Positions 1 to 9,290 of a stretch of 64,000 nucleotides of DNA are shown here, in pieces (the first letter of the stretch is position 1; each line of letters opens with the position of its first letter). The notes below the pieces were generated by a model, which did not search any database, had not been told where the DNA came from, and saw only the letters and a program-made list of their open reading frames with translations. The translations under genes were made by a program, and so were the position numbers. Source of the stretch: Mesobacillus jeotgali (GTDB taxonomy: Bacteria; Bacillota; Bacilli; Bacillales; Cytobacillaceae); the NCBI RefSeq assembly GCF_002874535.1, contig NZ_CP025025.1, forward strand, positions 1,163,526 through 1,227,525. Direction: 5' to 3'.

Positions 1-72
1 GCGGAGAGTGGAGTGCTACTTGCTGCCGGCTGGAATCGGGATCATTTGGTTAAGCATTTATTGGCCTCATAA
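1..72 (+). CDS. possible C-terminal tail of an upstream gene
   Basis: Frame 1 is open from the first base to a TAA at 70-72 and would give 23 residues ending HLVKHLLAS. A second frame stays open slightly longer, so the assignment rests only on plausible codon use. It lies about 100 bp upstream of yjbA. I do not recognise a family from so few residues. Confidence 0.3.
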   Translation, partial: AESGVLLAAGWNRDHLVKHLLAS

Positions 73-169
73 TAATGATGTAAATTGATCTTCCTTTTAA
101 GGAATATTTTTACTTAGTGATGCCCATACTGATGGACAAACAGTTTCTTGAAGTGAGGGGTTAAAAATC

Positions 170-916
170 ATGTTGTATCTTCATGATGTCTGGGTGAACT
201 GGTTCGAAGGGGAAGAGAACGGCTATAATGTCTGCCATTTTCACGAATGGCGGAAGGACGATGGGGTTGAGCTGCTTGACCAGGTGCCGCTCCTTAAAAT
301 TGACCATTTGTTATTTAATTACATTGAGAATGATTTATCAGAGTTGCCTCAACAGCTTCTGGATGACATTTACCGTAAGGCATATTTGAGGAAAAACCAT
401 GAACGTACGCAGCTCGATTACTGTTTCGTTGTTTCCGATGGAACGGGCATACTGGCTGTTGACACGATCGGGTATAATATCCCAATCCGAAAGAGCCGGC
501 TTATCCCGCGCCAGGAGCAACTCGTGTACGAAATGATTGAAAATCAGGATACGATCCAATATGGGTTCAATGATCAAACCGCCTTAAAGGACTTCCATAT
601 TTTATCGCCTTCTCCGGATTTAATGAGAGGTCTGACGCGTAAAGAAAGACAGTTGAAGCAATTATTGTTCATGGCCATGGACCAGCTGAATTCTTCAAAG
701 AATGTAGCGGAAGTACGATATTGGTTCACTGAATGGAAACCTGAGCAATATGAAGAAATTCAGCGTCTCCCATTTGAGGATGTATGGGAACAATTATATG
801 AAGAAACAAAGTTTGGCTGGTCACATAAACACGAGAAGTTTTGCGAAAACATCATCAAAGGGCAATCCTTTTTCGAAAAACTTTGGGAAATGGAGCACGG
901 CCCTAAAGTGAATTGA
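170..916 (+). CDS. yjbA: UPF0736 family protein YjbA
   Basis: This 248-residue soluble protein has the length and opening ([20 protein letters not shown]) of the UPF0736/YjbA family, which is conserved in Bacillaceae and has no established function. It has no signal peptide or membrane segment. It is acidic and rich in aromatic residues. The ATG at 170 follows a GAGGGG-type ribosome binding site. Its place immediately before trpS and the opp operon matches B. subtilis, which supports orthology. A strong terminator follows at 933-965, so it is transcribed apart from the convergent trpS. Family assignment is confident; the biological role is unknown. Confidence 0.85.
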   Translation: MLYLHDVWVNWFEGEENGYNVCHFHEWRKDDGVELLDQVPLLKIDHLLFNYIENDLSELPQQLLDDIYRKAYLRKNHERTQLDYCFVVSDGTGILAVDTIGYNIPIRKSRLIPRQEQLVYEMIENQDTIQYGFNDQTALKDFHILSPSPDLMRGLTRKERQLKQLLFMAMDQLNSSKNVAEVRYWFTEWKPEQYEEIQRLPFEDVWEQLYEETKFGWSHKHEKFCENIIKGQSFFEKLWEMEHGPKVN

Positions 917-932
917 TATATATTACGAAAAA

Positions 933-965
933 ACGGGGCTGACACATTGTCAGCTCCGTTTCTAT
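933..965 (+). terminator. intrinsic terminator of yjbA
   Basis: A 12-bp stem (ACGGGGCTGACA at 933-944 with TGTCAGCTCCGT at 948-959, one G-U pair) closes a 3-base loop and is followed by a T-rich tail. A-rich sequence upstream may let it work in both directions. Confidence 0.85.
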
Positions 966-997
966 TATTGTTTAGGAAATGATAAAGTTTTTATAAA

Positions 998-1238
998 TCC
1001 AGCTCCAGCGCCTAGCCCCTCGAGACGCTTGTCTAGTGTCGCCTCCTAGAAACTCCGAAACTTCAACTCCGCCGGCAGAAGCAAAAAGCGCTTCTGCCGG
1101 CGGAGTCTCCAGTTTCTGCGTTTCTGGGCAGTCGCCTATACTTTTCGATTCGGTCCGCCCAATGAAGTCAAAGAACGACTTCACCGGTCGGTCCTCCATC
1201 GCTTATCGGGGCTGACCAAGGCGCTTGCGCTTTTTGTT
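998..1238 (+). repeat. dispersed repeat, long form (copy 1)
   Basis: Long copy (about 240 bp) of a family found at least seven times in the window. It starts with CCAGCTCCAGCGCC and ends with GGCGCTTGCGCTTTTT. A perfect internal inverted repeat around 1072-1106 (CTCCGCCGGCAGAAGC with GCTTCTGCCGGCGGAG) forms a large hairpin. It sits directly against the trpS stop codon. An open frame on the minus strand inside it is not a gene. Confidence 0.85.
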
Positions 1239-1239
1239 C

Positions 1240-2241
<1,002 letters not shown>

Positions 2242-2314
2242 CTATAAGTTTTATCTCGTTCTCATTCTGTCTGAAATTGTTTACATTAACCTTTAAACAG
2301 AAGAAAAAAGAACA

Positions 2315-2577
2315 CAAAAAAGACCATTCGCCCTAAATACTAGGGACGAATGGTCCGTGTTGCCACCCTAATTACTCACGAATGAGTCACTCTGCCCATG
2401 CCTCAGTGAAGCATGGATTCCTTTAACGCAGGAATACGTCTGGATCTACTTAAGTTCAAACCAGAAGCTCAAAAGTCCATTCCAATTGCCAGGCTGTTTG
2501 TTTTCACCAACCACAAACTCTCTGAATAGCCTTGAACAAGTGTACTACTCTTCATCATTGCTTTTAAAGTTTTATTA
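2315..2577 (-). promoter_or_regulatory. tryptophan T-box leader of trpS
   Basis: Read on the minus strand, the leader contains the T-box AGGGTGGCAACACGG (2355-2369), where the four-base bulge reads TGGC. C in the variable position fits the G discriminator base of bacterial tRNA-Trp. A Trp codon TGG at 2477-2479 sits in a purine-rich AATGGAC context expected of a specifier loop. The leader ends in a strong terminator (GACCATTCG pairing with CGAATGGTC, 2321-2355) followed by a run of T at 2315-2320. The standard mechanism is that uncharged tRNA stabilises the antiterminator. Confidence 0.93.
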
Positions 2578-2583
2578 AAAATG

Positions 2584-2612
2584 ATTATAATCAAATCAAT
2601 TATGATAATCAA
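2584..2612 (-). promoter_or_regulatory. sigma-A promoter for the trpS T-box transcript
   Basis: On the minus strand TTGATT (2607-2612) and TATAAT (2584-2589) are separated by exactly 17 bases. The predicted start lies a few bases downstream, at the beginning of the T-box leader. Confidence 0.75.
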
Positions 2613-2629
2613 GAGTACCAGAGAGATTT

Positions 2630-2995
2630 TTACAGATAATAAATAATCAGTGCTGCAATCATTAACATAAAATCTGTCAGTCCAACCATGAAAAGAGGGT
2701 TTGCATTAAATGTAATCAGTTCGGATAAAGGCGTCATCTCATCAAAGGATTTCTTTTTTTCTCCTTCTTCTTTGCCAGCGAAAACTGTTCTGAATGAATA
2801 GGAAATTGCGTCAAAAAAACCTGAGTTGACTGTAAATACTATTAGTGATGAAAAAAGCAGAGCACTTGCAATGTAAAAAGAGACATTTATATAACTTAGC
2901 AAAGTTATACTCTGTTGATAGACAAGTGAGAGAATAAAAATCAGCACCTGAGAACCCAAAAATCCTAAAAAAATTTTCCCAAATCTATTACGCAT
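2630..2995 (-). CDS. DUF3899 domain membrane protein
   Basis: A 121-residue protein with three hydrophobic segments (about residues 8-28, 36-57 and 100-120) and a basic/acidic cytoplasmic loop (KEEGEKKKSFDEM). The motif GFFDAISYSFR in the middle resembles DUF3899 proteins of Bacillaceae, which are uncharacterised membrane proteins. The ATG at 2995 has a GGGAG site upstream. It lies between the trpS leader and the divergent opp operon. No terminator separates it from the trpS promoter region, so read-through into the T-box transcript is possible. Function unknown. Confidence 0.65.
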   Translation of the reverse strand: MRNRFGKIFLGFLGSQVLIFILSLVYQQSITLLSYINVSFYIASALLFSSLIVFTVNSGFFDAISYSFRTVFAGKEEGEKKKSFDEMTPLSELITFNANPLFMVGLTDFMLMIAALIIYYL

Positions 2996-3188
2996 TTTAC
3001 TAAATCTCCCTTATATTGTTATTTCATAAAAGTGATTTTGTGAATAAAACATAAAAAATAAACAAATATTACAATAAGTTACACGGCAAATTTGCTCGCA
3101 AAAGGCTTATAAGTCACTATTATAACACAAATCAAGGAGGGAATTTATTACTATTGTTTCAATGTTGTAAATTTTTCACGCAAAAATA

Positions 3189-3217
3189 TTGAACATTTAA
3201 TTTAATCTATGTATAAT
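3189..3217 (+). promoter_or_regulatory. sigma-A promoter of the opp operon
   Basis: TTGAAC (3189-3194) and a perfect TATAAT (3212-3217) are spaced by 17 bases, about 50 bp before the oppA start codon. The remaining sequence between 2996 and 3188 is AT-rich and shows no clear operator that I can name. Confidence 0.75.
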
Positions 3218-3267
3218 AGGGAATGTAAAAAGTTTTCAGAAAACATTAATAAAGAGGGGGCATAACT

Positions 3268-4971
3268 TTGAAAAAGTCAAAATTTTCACTGCTATTGATT
3301 TTGACTCTAGTATTCTCGTTAATCCTGTCTGCATGTAGCGGCGGAAATGACGATGCTGGAGAAAAGACGCCTGATGATGGCGAAGGCACATCTGGCGAAA
3401 CTGCTAACGTACCACAAGAATTAAGAATGTTGGATTCTTCTGCGATTCCAACTATGGACACAGTCCTTGCTGAAGGTTCTACAAGTTTCACTTACATAAA
3501 CAACGTAGGTGAAGGTCTTTACCGCCTTGACCAGAACCACAAGCCAGTTCCTGCACTTGCAGATGGCGAGCCAGAAATCAGCGATGATAACCTGGTTTAC
3601 ACTTTCAAGCTTATCGATTCAAAATGGTCTAACGGCGAGCCTGTAACAGCTCACGATTTCGTTTTTGCTTGGCAGCGCGCAATCGACCCTAAGACTGCTT
3701 CTCCATATGGTCCATACATGATGGGCGGCAAAATCAAGGGTGCTGAAGCAATCACAGCAGCTGGTTCTAAGAAAGAACCTTACGATGTAACTACACTTGG
3801 CGTTAAAGCTCTTGACGACAAGACTCTAGAAGTAACTCTTGAAAAGCCAATCGCTTACTGGCAAGACCTTTTCGCTTTCCCAACATTCTATCCGCAAAAC
3901 CAGAAGTTTGTTGAAGAGAAAGGCGATGCTTACGCAAGCAATGCTGAAAACTTACTTTACAACGGTCCATTCGTAATGGAAACTTGGGAAAGTACTGACG
4001 CTGAAGAGTGGGTACTAACTAAGAACCCTAACTATCACAATGCTGATCAAGTTAAACTTGAAAAGATCACTGTAAACGTCGTTAAAGATTCTAACTCTGC
4101 TGTAAACGCATTTGAAGCAGGCGAAACAGATATGACTGGATTGCTTTCTTCTGACCTTGTTCCTGCTTACGAAGGCGATGAGCGTATGCTTAGCTGGATG
4201 GAAGCAACTGTATTCTGGATCAAGATGAACCAGAAGAACGAAGCACTTGCTAATGTTAACATCCGTAAAGCAATCGCAATGGGCTTCAACAAAGAAGACC
4301 TTGCTGCTAGCATCCTGAACAACGGTTCAGTTGCTGCTAACTACTTCGTACCAAAAGATTTCGTAACTCTTGATGGTGAAGATTTCCGTGAGAAGCACGG
4401 CGACCTAATTGTCTTCAATGCTGAAGAAGCTAAGAAATATTGGGAAACTGGTCTTAAAGAACTTGGCGTAGATAAGTTAGAGCTTCGCTACCTTGGTGGA
4501 GACACTGAAGCAGCTAAGAAGACTGACGCTTACATCAAGAACCAATTAGAAACAAACCTTCCTGGTTTGACAATCAATCTTGAAAGTGTTCCTTTCGCAA
4601 TTCGTCTAGAGCGTGACAACGCTATGGATTATGATCTTCAATTCGCTGGATGGGGTCCTGACTACGGTAACGCATTGTCATTCACTGACCTTTGGATCAC
4701 TGACGGCGGAAGCAACAGAATGGGTTACTCAAACAAGAAATACGATCAGTTGATCAAGGATGCTCAAGGTAAACTTGCTACTGACGACAAAGCTCAATGG
4801 GAAGCACAACAAGAAGCTGAAAGAATCATGCTTGAAGAAGATGCTGGTCTAGCGCCTGTTTATCAGCGTGCAGCTAACATCCTTCTTAACCCTAATGTAA
4901 AAGGGCTTGCAATCTACAACTACGGTCCTGACTACTCATTCCAGTGGGTAACAATTGAAGGCGAAGAATAA
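3268..4971 (+). CDS. oppA: oligopeptide ABC transporter, substrate-binding lipoprotein
   Basis: Extracytoplasmic receptor of the Opp importer, which delivers oligopeptides to OppBC. The 567-residue protein begins with a lipoprotein signal peptide whose lipobox is LSACS (Cys about residue 23), followed by a Gly/Asp/Glu-rich linker and an SBP_bac_5 domain (NGEPVTAHDFVFAWQRAIDP is characteristic of the family). Translation starts at a TTG, set by AAAGAGGGGG 7 bases upstream. Codon choice looks more biased than in the neighbours, as expected for an abundant receptor. The palindromic hairpin at 5021-5046 downstream should leave OppA in excess over the membrane and ATPase subunits. In Bacillus this system also imports signalling peptides. 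Confidence 0.95.
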   Translation: MKKSKFSLLLILTLVFSLILSACSGGNDDAGEKTPDDGEGTSGETANVPQELRMLDSSAIPTMDTVLAEGSTSFTYINNVGEGLYRLDQNHKPVPALADGEPEISDDNLVYTFKLIDSKWSNGEPVTAHDFVFAWQRAIDPKTASPYGPYMMGGKIKGAEAITAAGSKKEPYDVTTLGVKALDDKTLEVTLEKPIAYWQDLFAFPTFYPQNQKFVEEKGDAYASNAENLLYNGPFVMETWESTDAEEWVLTKNPNYHNADQVKLEKITVNVVKDSNSAVNAFEAGETDMTGLLSSDLVPAYEGDERMLSWMEATVFWIKMNQKNEALANVNIRKAIAMGFNKEDLAASILNNGSVAANYFVPKDFVTLDGEDFREKHGDLIVFNAEEAKKYWETGLKELGVDKLELRYLGGDTEAAKKTDAYIKNQLETNLPGLTINLESVPFAIRLERDNAMDYDLQFAGWGPDYGNALSFTDLWITDGGSNRMGYSNKKYDQLIKDAQGKLATDDKAQWEAQQEAERIMLEEDAGLAPVYQRAANILLNPNVKGLAIYNYGPDYSFQWVTIEGEE

Positions 4972-5020
4972 TAACTGAAGCAATTTCTTATTTCAGAGTG
5001 TAATAATTCTGAGGATAGAA

Positions 5021-5052
5021 AGAGAGTATATCTAGATATACTCTCTTTTTCC
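5021..5052 (+). terminator. partial terminator between oppA and oppB
   Basis: Positions 5021-5046 are a perfect 26-base palindrome (AGAGAGTATATC is the left arm) followed directly by TTTTT. Such an intergenic hairpin both protects the oppA message and attenuates transcription into oppB. Confidence 0.8.
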
Positions 5053-5110
5053 CTGTAGAGCATTTGTCGAATAATAGGGAAAATTGAAATAATACAGGAG
5101 GTGCACAGAT

Positions 5111-6040
5111 ATGGCAAAATACCTGTTAAAAAGGGTACTTTATATGTTTTTGACTCTTTTCATCATTGCGTCCTTAACATTTTTCTTAATGAAGATCATC
5201 CCAGGTACGCCTTTTGCTAGTGCGAACAAATTGAGCCCGGCACAAATGGAAATCATGAAAGCGAAATATGGTCTTGACCAGCCGGTACCTGTGCAGTATG
5301 CGAAGTATCTTGGAAACTTGGTGCAAGGGGATTTAGGGGTTTCCTTTCAATTCAATAACAGGTCTGTTACAGATATGATTGTTGGCCGTCTTGGCCCTTC
5401 CATGCAGCTAGGTGCACAAGCAATGATTTTAGGTACGATTGTCGGTATTTTACTCGGGATATTTGCGGCATTAAGACAAAATACATGGGTTGACTATAGT
5501 TCAACGTTTATAGCTGTATTGGGTAAATCCATACCAAACTTCGTGTTTGCTGGATTACTTCAATATTATATCGGGGTTAAACTTGGTTGGTTCCCGGTAC
5601 TTTTCTGGCGAGGATTTGAGTACACAATCCTTCCAACAATAGCTCTGTCCATGCTGCCGATCGCTATCGCTGCCCGATTCATGAGAACCGAAATGATTGA
5701 GGTTTTAGGTTCTGACTATATCATGCTGGCAAAAGCTAAGGGTGCAAGTTTCTTTGAGATTGCCTTTAAGCATGCTTTAAGGAACGCGCTAATTCCTTTG
5801 GTTACAGTTTTAGGACCTTTGGCAATCTCATTGATGACGGGTTCACTAGTAATTGAAAAGATTTTCGCGATTCCTGGTCTTGGCGAGCAGTTCGTTGCAT
5901 CAATTACACTTAATGATTACCCTGTTATCATGGGAACAACTCTTTTATTTGCTGTATTATTTGTAGTTATCATCCTTGTTGTGGATATTCTCTATGGAAT
6001 CATCGATCCACGCATCAGGCTTTCTGGAGGTAATAAGTAA
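5111..6040 (+). CDS. oppB: oligopeptide ABC transporter permease OppB
   Basis: Inner-membrane permease subunit of the Opp importer, 309 residues, with six predicted transmembrane segments. The first is near the N-terminus (residues 9-30), followed by the extracellular loop with the family motif GLDQPVPVQYAKYL. The cytoplasmic EAA-type loop (DYIMLAKAKGASFFEIAFKHALRNALIP, residues about 200-227) contacts the ATPases OppD/OppF. An AGGAGGTG site precedes the ATG by 7 bases. Its stop codon overlaps the oppC start by one base (TAATG), indicating translational coupling. Confidence 0.95.
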   Translation: MAKYLLKRVLYMFLTLFIIASLTFFLMKIIPGTPFASANKLSPAQMEIMKAKYGLDQPVPVQYAKYLGNLVQGDLGVSFQFNNRSVTDMIVGRLGPSMQLGAQAMILGTIVGILLGIFAALRQNTWVDYSSTFIAVLGKSIPNFVFAGLLQYYIGVKLGWFPVLFWRGFEYTILPTIALSMLPIAIAARFMRTEMIEVLGSDYIMLAKAKGASFFEIAFKHALRNALIPLVTVLGPLAISLMTGSLVIEKIFAIPGLGEQFVASITLNDYPVIMGTTLLFAVLFVVIILVVDILYGIIDPRIRLSGGNK

Positions 6041-7068
6041 TGGCTGACTTTGAAACGAAAATTCCAAAAGATCGTTTTAGGCCGGCGGAGATCGATTCGG
6101 CCAAGAGCGAGGAAATTAATAAGCCTAGCTTAACCTTCTGGCAGGATGCTTGGATGCGTGTCCGCAAAAATAAAGGTGCGCTAGTAAGTTTGATCGTTAT
6201 GGCAATATTGATCATTATGGCATTCCTTGGACCAGTGATCAGCGGCAAGGAATTCGATACTCAAAATGTAAGGCATAACAATTTGCCACCTAAAATTCAG
6301 GGGCTAGAAAATATCAGCTGGCTTCCGTTTGACGGTATAAAGGTAAATAAAGCAGGAAAAGAAATCGATATGTATGAAGTCAAAAAAGTAGAAGAGTACT
6401 ATTGGTTTGGTACCGATGCGTTAGGACGTGACTTATTCACACGTGTCTGGAAAGGAACGCAAATCTCCTTGTACATTGCGCTTTTGGCCGCAGTAATTGA
6501 TATGATAATTGGTGTTGCGTATGGCGCAATATCAGGTTATTTCGGTGGAAGGTTAGATAACGTGATGCAGAGGATTACCGAAATCCTAGTAGGTATTCCG
6601 ACGATGATTGTTGTTATCTTAATGATCCTTGTGTTGAAGCCTGGTATTATTTCCATCACTGTTGCCTTGACGATTACAGGTTGGGTAGGTATGGCCCGTG
6701 TAGTACGTGCTCAGACGCTGAAGCTTAAGGAACAGGAGTTTGTACTCGCTTCTAAAACTCTCGGAAACAGCGATGGCAAAATCATCTCCAAACACTTATT
6801 GCCAAACCTTGCTGGTGTCATCATTATCAATACAATGTTCACGATTCCAAATGCGGTATTCTTTGAAGCGTTCCTGAGCTTTATTGGACTAGGTCTTCAG
6901 GATCCGTATGCATCACTCGGTACATTGATTGATGAAGGTTTTAAAGTGCTAAGATTGCACCCTCATGAGATGATAATTCCAGCTATTATCATCAGTATCA
7001 TCATGATTACGTTCAATATGCTGGCAGACGGATTGCGCGATGCGCTTGATCCGAAAATGCGCGATTAA
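6040..7068 (+). CDS. oppC: oligopeptide ABC transporter permease OppC
   Basis: Second membrane subunit of the Opp importer, 342 residues. A cytoplasmic N-terminal stretch precedes the first membrane helix (about residues 47-67). A periplasm-facing insertion of about 55 residues follows, ending in WFGTDALGRDLFTRV, a hallmark of DppC/OppC permeases. The EAA loop lies in QEFVLASKTLGNSDGKIISKHLLPN. It is somewhat longer than many OppC proteins because of that loop, which I regard as normal for Bacillus OppC. It is translationally coupled to oppB. Confidence 0.95.
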   Translation: MADFETKIPKDRFRPAEIDSAKSEEINKPSLTFWQDAWMRVRKNKGALVSLIVMAILIIMAFLGPVISGKEFDTQNVRHNNLPPKIQGLENISWLPFDGIKVNKAGKEIDMYEVKKVEEYYWFGTDALGRDLFTRVWKGTQISLYIALLAAVIDMIIGVAYGAISGYFGGRLDNVMQRITEILVGIPTMIVVILMILVLKPGIISITVALTITGWVGMARVVRAQTLKLKEQEFVLASKTLGNSDGKIISKHLLPNLAGVIIINTMFTIPNAVFFEAFLSFIGLGLQDPYASLGTLIDEGFKVLRLHPHEMIIPAIIISIIMITFNMLADGLRDALDPKMRD

Positions 7069-7086
7069 GGGGCAGGTGAATGTATT

Positions 7087-8121
7087 ATGGAAAATATTTT
7101 AGAAGTTAAAGATTTAAATATCTCCTTCCATACATTCGCGGGCGAAGTTAAAGCGATCCGCGGTGTGAACTTTGAACTGAAAAAGGGAGAAACCCTTGCA
7201 ATAGTTGGTGAGTCGGGATCAGGTAAATCAGTAACGACTAAAGCAATCATGAAATTGTTGCCTCCTGGCAATTCCGAAATTAAGCAAGGTGAGATTTTGT
7301 TTGAAGGCAAAGACTTAGCTAAGTTGAGCGACAAACAAATGCAAAAAATCCGTGGTCAGGACATTTCGATGATTTTCCAGGATCCGATGACTTCTTTGAA
7401 TCCAACAATGACAGTTGGAAAGCAGATCATGGAACCATTGATCAAGCATCAAAATATGAGTAAATCAGCAGCTGGTGAACGTGCTGTTCAACTCTTGAAG
7501 CTGGTTGGCATCCCTAAACCTGAGTTGCGTGTCAAACAATACCCGCACCAATTCTCAGGCGGAATGAGACAAAGGGTGGTTATCGCGATTGCCTTGGCAT
7601 GTAATCCTAAGGTTCTTATTGCAGATGAGCCAACAACGGCTTTGGATGTAACGATCCAGGCGCAGATTTTGGAACTTATGAAAGATTTGCAGCAAAAAAT
7701 TGATACTTCAATTATTTTCATCACTCACGACCTGGGTGTTGTTGCGAATGTTGCAGATAGAGTAGCAGTAATGTACGGTGGTAAAATTGTCGAAATTGGT
7801 ACTGTGGATGAAGTCTTCTACAATCCGCAACATCCTTATACTTGGGGATTGATCAGTTCAATGCCAAGCCTGGATTCTAAAGATGAAGAGCTTTACGCAA
7901 TTCCTGGTACGCCGCCAAACTTATTGCATCCGCCAAAAGGTGATGCTTTTGCACCTCGTAATGAATATGCAATGCAAATTGACTTAGAAGAACAGCCTCC
8001 AATGTTTAAAGTGTCTGATACACATTATGCTGCTACATGGCTGTTGCATCCAGATGCTCCTAAGGTAGAACCGCCGGAAGCTGTGAAAAGCAGAATGCGT
8101 AAATTCATGGGCACGAAATAA
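7087..8121 (+). CDS. oppD: oligopeptide ABC transporter ATP-binding protein OppD
   Basis: Cytoplasmic ATPase of the Opp importer, 344 residues. Visible motifs are Walker A GESGSGKS (about residue 40), the Q-loop region MIFQDPMTSLNP, the ABC signature SGGMRQR, Walker B VLIADEP and the H-loop THDLG. The C-terminal extension with HPYTWGL and IPGTPPNLLHPP is the oligopeptide-transporter C-terminal domain. The start at 7087 lies 18 bp after oppC. It works as a heterodimer with OppF. Confidence 0.96.
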   Translation: MENILEVKDLNISFHTFAGEVKAIRGVNFELKKGETLAIVGESGSGKSVTTKAIMKLLPPGNSEIKQGEILFEGKDLAKLSDKQMQKIRGQDISMIFQDPMTSLNPTMTVGKQIMEPLIKHQNMSKSAAGERAVQLLKLVGIPKPELRVKQYPHQFSGGMRQRVVIAIALACNPKVLIADEPTTALDVTIQAQILELMKDLQQKIDTSIIFITHDLGVVANVADRVAVMYGGKIVEIGTVDEVFYNPQHPYTWGLISSMPSLDSKDEELYAIPGTPPNLLHPPKGDAFAPRNEYAMQIDLEEQPPMFKVSDTHYAATWLLHPDAPKVEPPEAVKSRMRKFMGTK

Positions 8122-8142
8122 CTGTAAGAGGAGGACTGGCTG

Positions 8143-9084
8143 ATGGAAAATAGAGAAAAGCTTCTTGAAATAAAGAATCTGAAGCAATACTTCAATATGG
8201 GTCAACCTAATGAAGTAAGAGCAATTGATGGAATTACTTTTGATATCTTTAAAGGAGAAACTCTTGGATTGGTTGGAGAATCAGGATGTGGTAAGTCCAC
8301 GACTGGCCGAACAATAATCAGGCTTTATGAAGCGACAGATGGAGAGGTCCTTTACAAGGGAGAAAACGTTCACGGCAAGAAGAATAAAAAAGATTTAAAG
8401 AGATTCAACAGAAGTATGCAAATGATTTTCCAGGATCCTTATGCATCCTTGAACCCAAGGATGAAAGTATCCGATGTTATTGCCGAGGGTATCGATATTC
8501 ATGGCCTGGCAAAAAGCAAGCAAGAAAGAATGGAAATGGTATATGAACTGCTTGAAACAGTTGGCTTAAATAGAGAACACGCCAACCGCTATCCTCATGA
8601 GTTTTCAGGTGGGCAGAGGCAGCGTATCGGGATTGCACGTGCCCTTGCCGTGCAGCCGGAATTTATTATCGCAGACGAACCAATTTCCGCTCTAGACGTT
8701 TCCATCCAGGCTCAGGTTGTCAACCTGATGAGGAAATTACAGCGTGAAAAAGGTTTAACATACTTGTTTATCGCACATGATCTTTCCATGGTAAAATATA
8801 TCAGCGATCGAATTGGTGTAATGTACTTTGGTAAGCTGGTTGAGTTAACAACAGCTGAAGAGCTATACAAAAACCCGCTTCACCCATACACACAATCATT
8901 GCTTTCTGCGATCCCGCTTCCAGATCCAGAATCTGAGCGCACGCGACGACGCAAAACCTATGATCCAAACGTACATCAGTATGCAGATGGAGAAGAAGTG
9001 AAAATGCGCGAAGTTGTTCCTGGGCACTATGTTTATTGCTCAGAAAAAGAACTGAAGCAATATCAGCAGCAATATGTCAAATGA
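8143..9084 (+). CDS. oppF: oligopeptide ABC transporter ATP-binding protein OppF
   Basis: Partner ATPase of OppD, 313 residues, with Walker A GESGCGKST, signature SGGQRQR, Walker B FIIADEP and H-loop AHDLSMV. The C-terminal NPLHPYTQSLLSAIPLPDPE is typical of OppF. Its RBS AAGAGGAGG lies 21 bp after oppD. This is the last gene of the operon, closed by the terminator at 9089-9122. Confidence 0.96.
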   Translation: MENREKLLEIKNLKQYFNMGQPNEVRAIDGITFDIFKGETLGLVGESGCGKSTTGRTIIRLYEATDGEVLYKGENVHGKKNKKDLKRFNRSMQMIFQDPYASLNPRMKVSDVIAEGIDIHGLAKSKQERMEMVYELLETVGLNREHANRYPHEFSGGQRQRIGIARALAVQPEFIIADEPISALDVSIQAQVVNLMRKLQREKGLTYLFIAHDLSMVKYISDRIGVMYFGKLVELTTAEELYKNPLHPYTQSLLSAIPLPDPESERTRRRKTYDPNVHQYADGEEVKMREVVPGHYVYCSEKELKQYQQQYVK

Positions 9085-9088
9085 ATTT

Positions 9089-9122
9089 AACGATCTCTTA
9101 TTTTGAGATCGTTTTTTTTTTG
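9089..9122 (+). terminator. terminator of the opp operon
   Basis: AACGATCTC (9089-9097) pairs with GAGATCGTT (9105-9113) around a 7-base loop and runs into a stretch of T. Confidence 0.92.
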
Positions 9123-9290
9123 TTTTTTGATTGAAGAGGAAAAGTGATTCTTAGGGTCGGTAATAAATTCCAAATAAAAATATTAATGTATAATATCTAA
9201 ATCTGTCGAAAGTGGGTAAAATAGAATTATAGATTCATATTATAAAGAAAGTTACTATTTAAAGTGAGCGTTTTGAAAGGAGAGGTGTTT

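Noticed and set aside
972-1199. 75-codon minus-strand frame, and a similar one at 15607-15792
   Set aside because: Both lie inside the long dispersed repeat; the frames exist because of the GC-rich repeat and have no ribosome binding site or family match.
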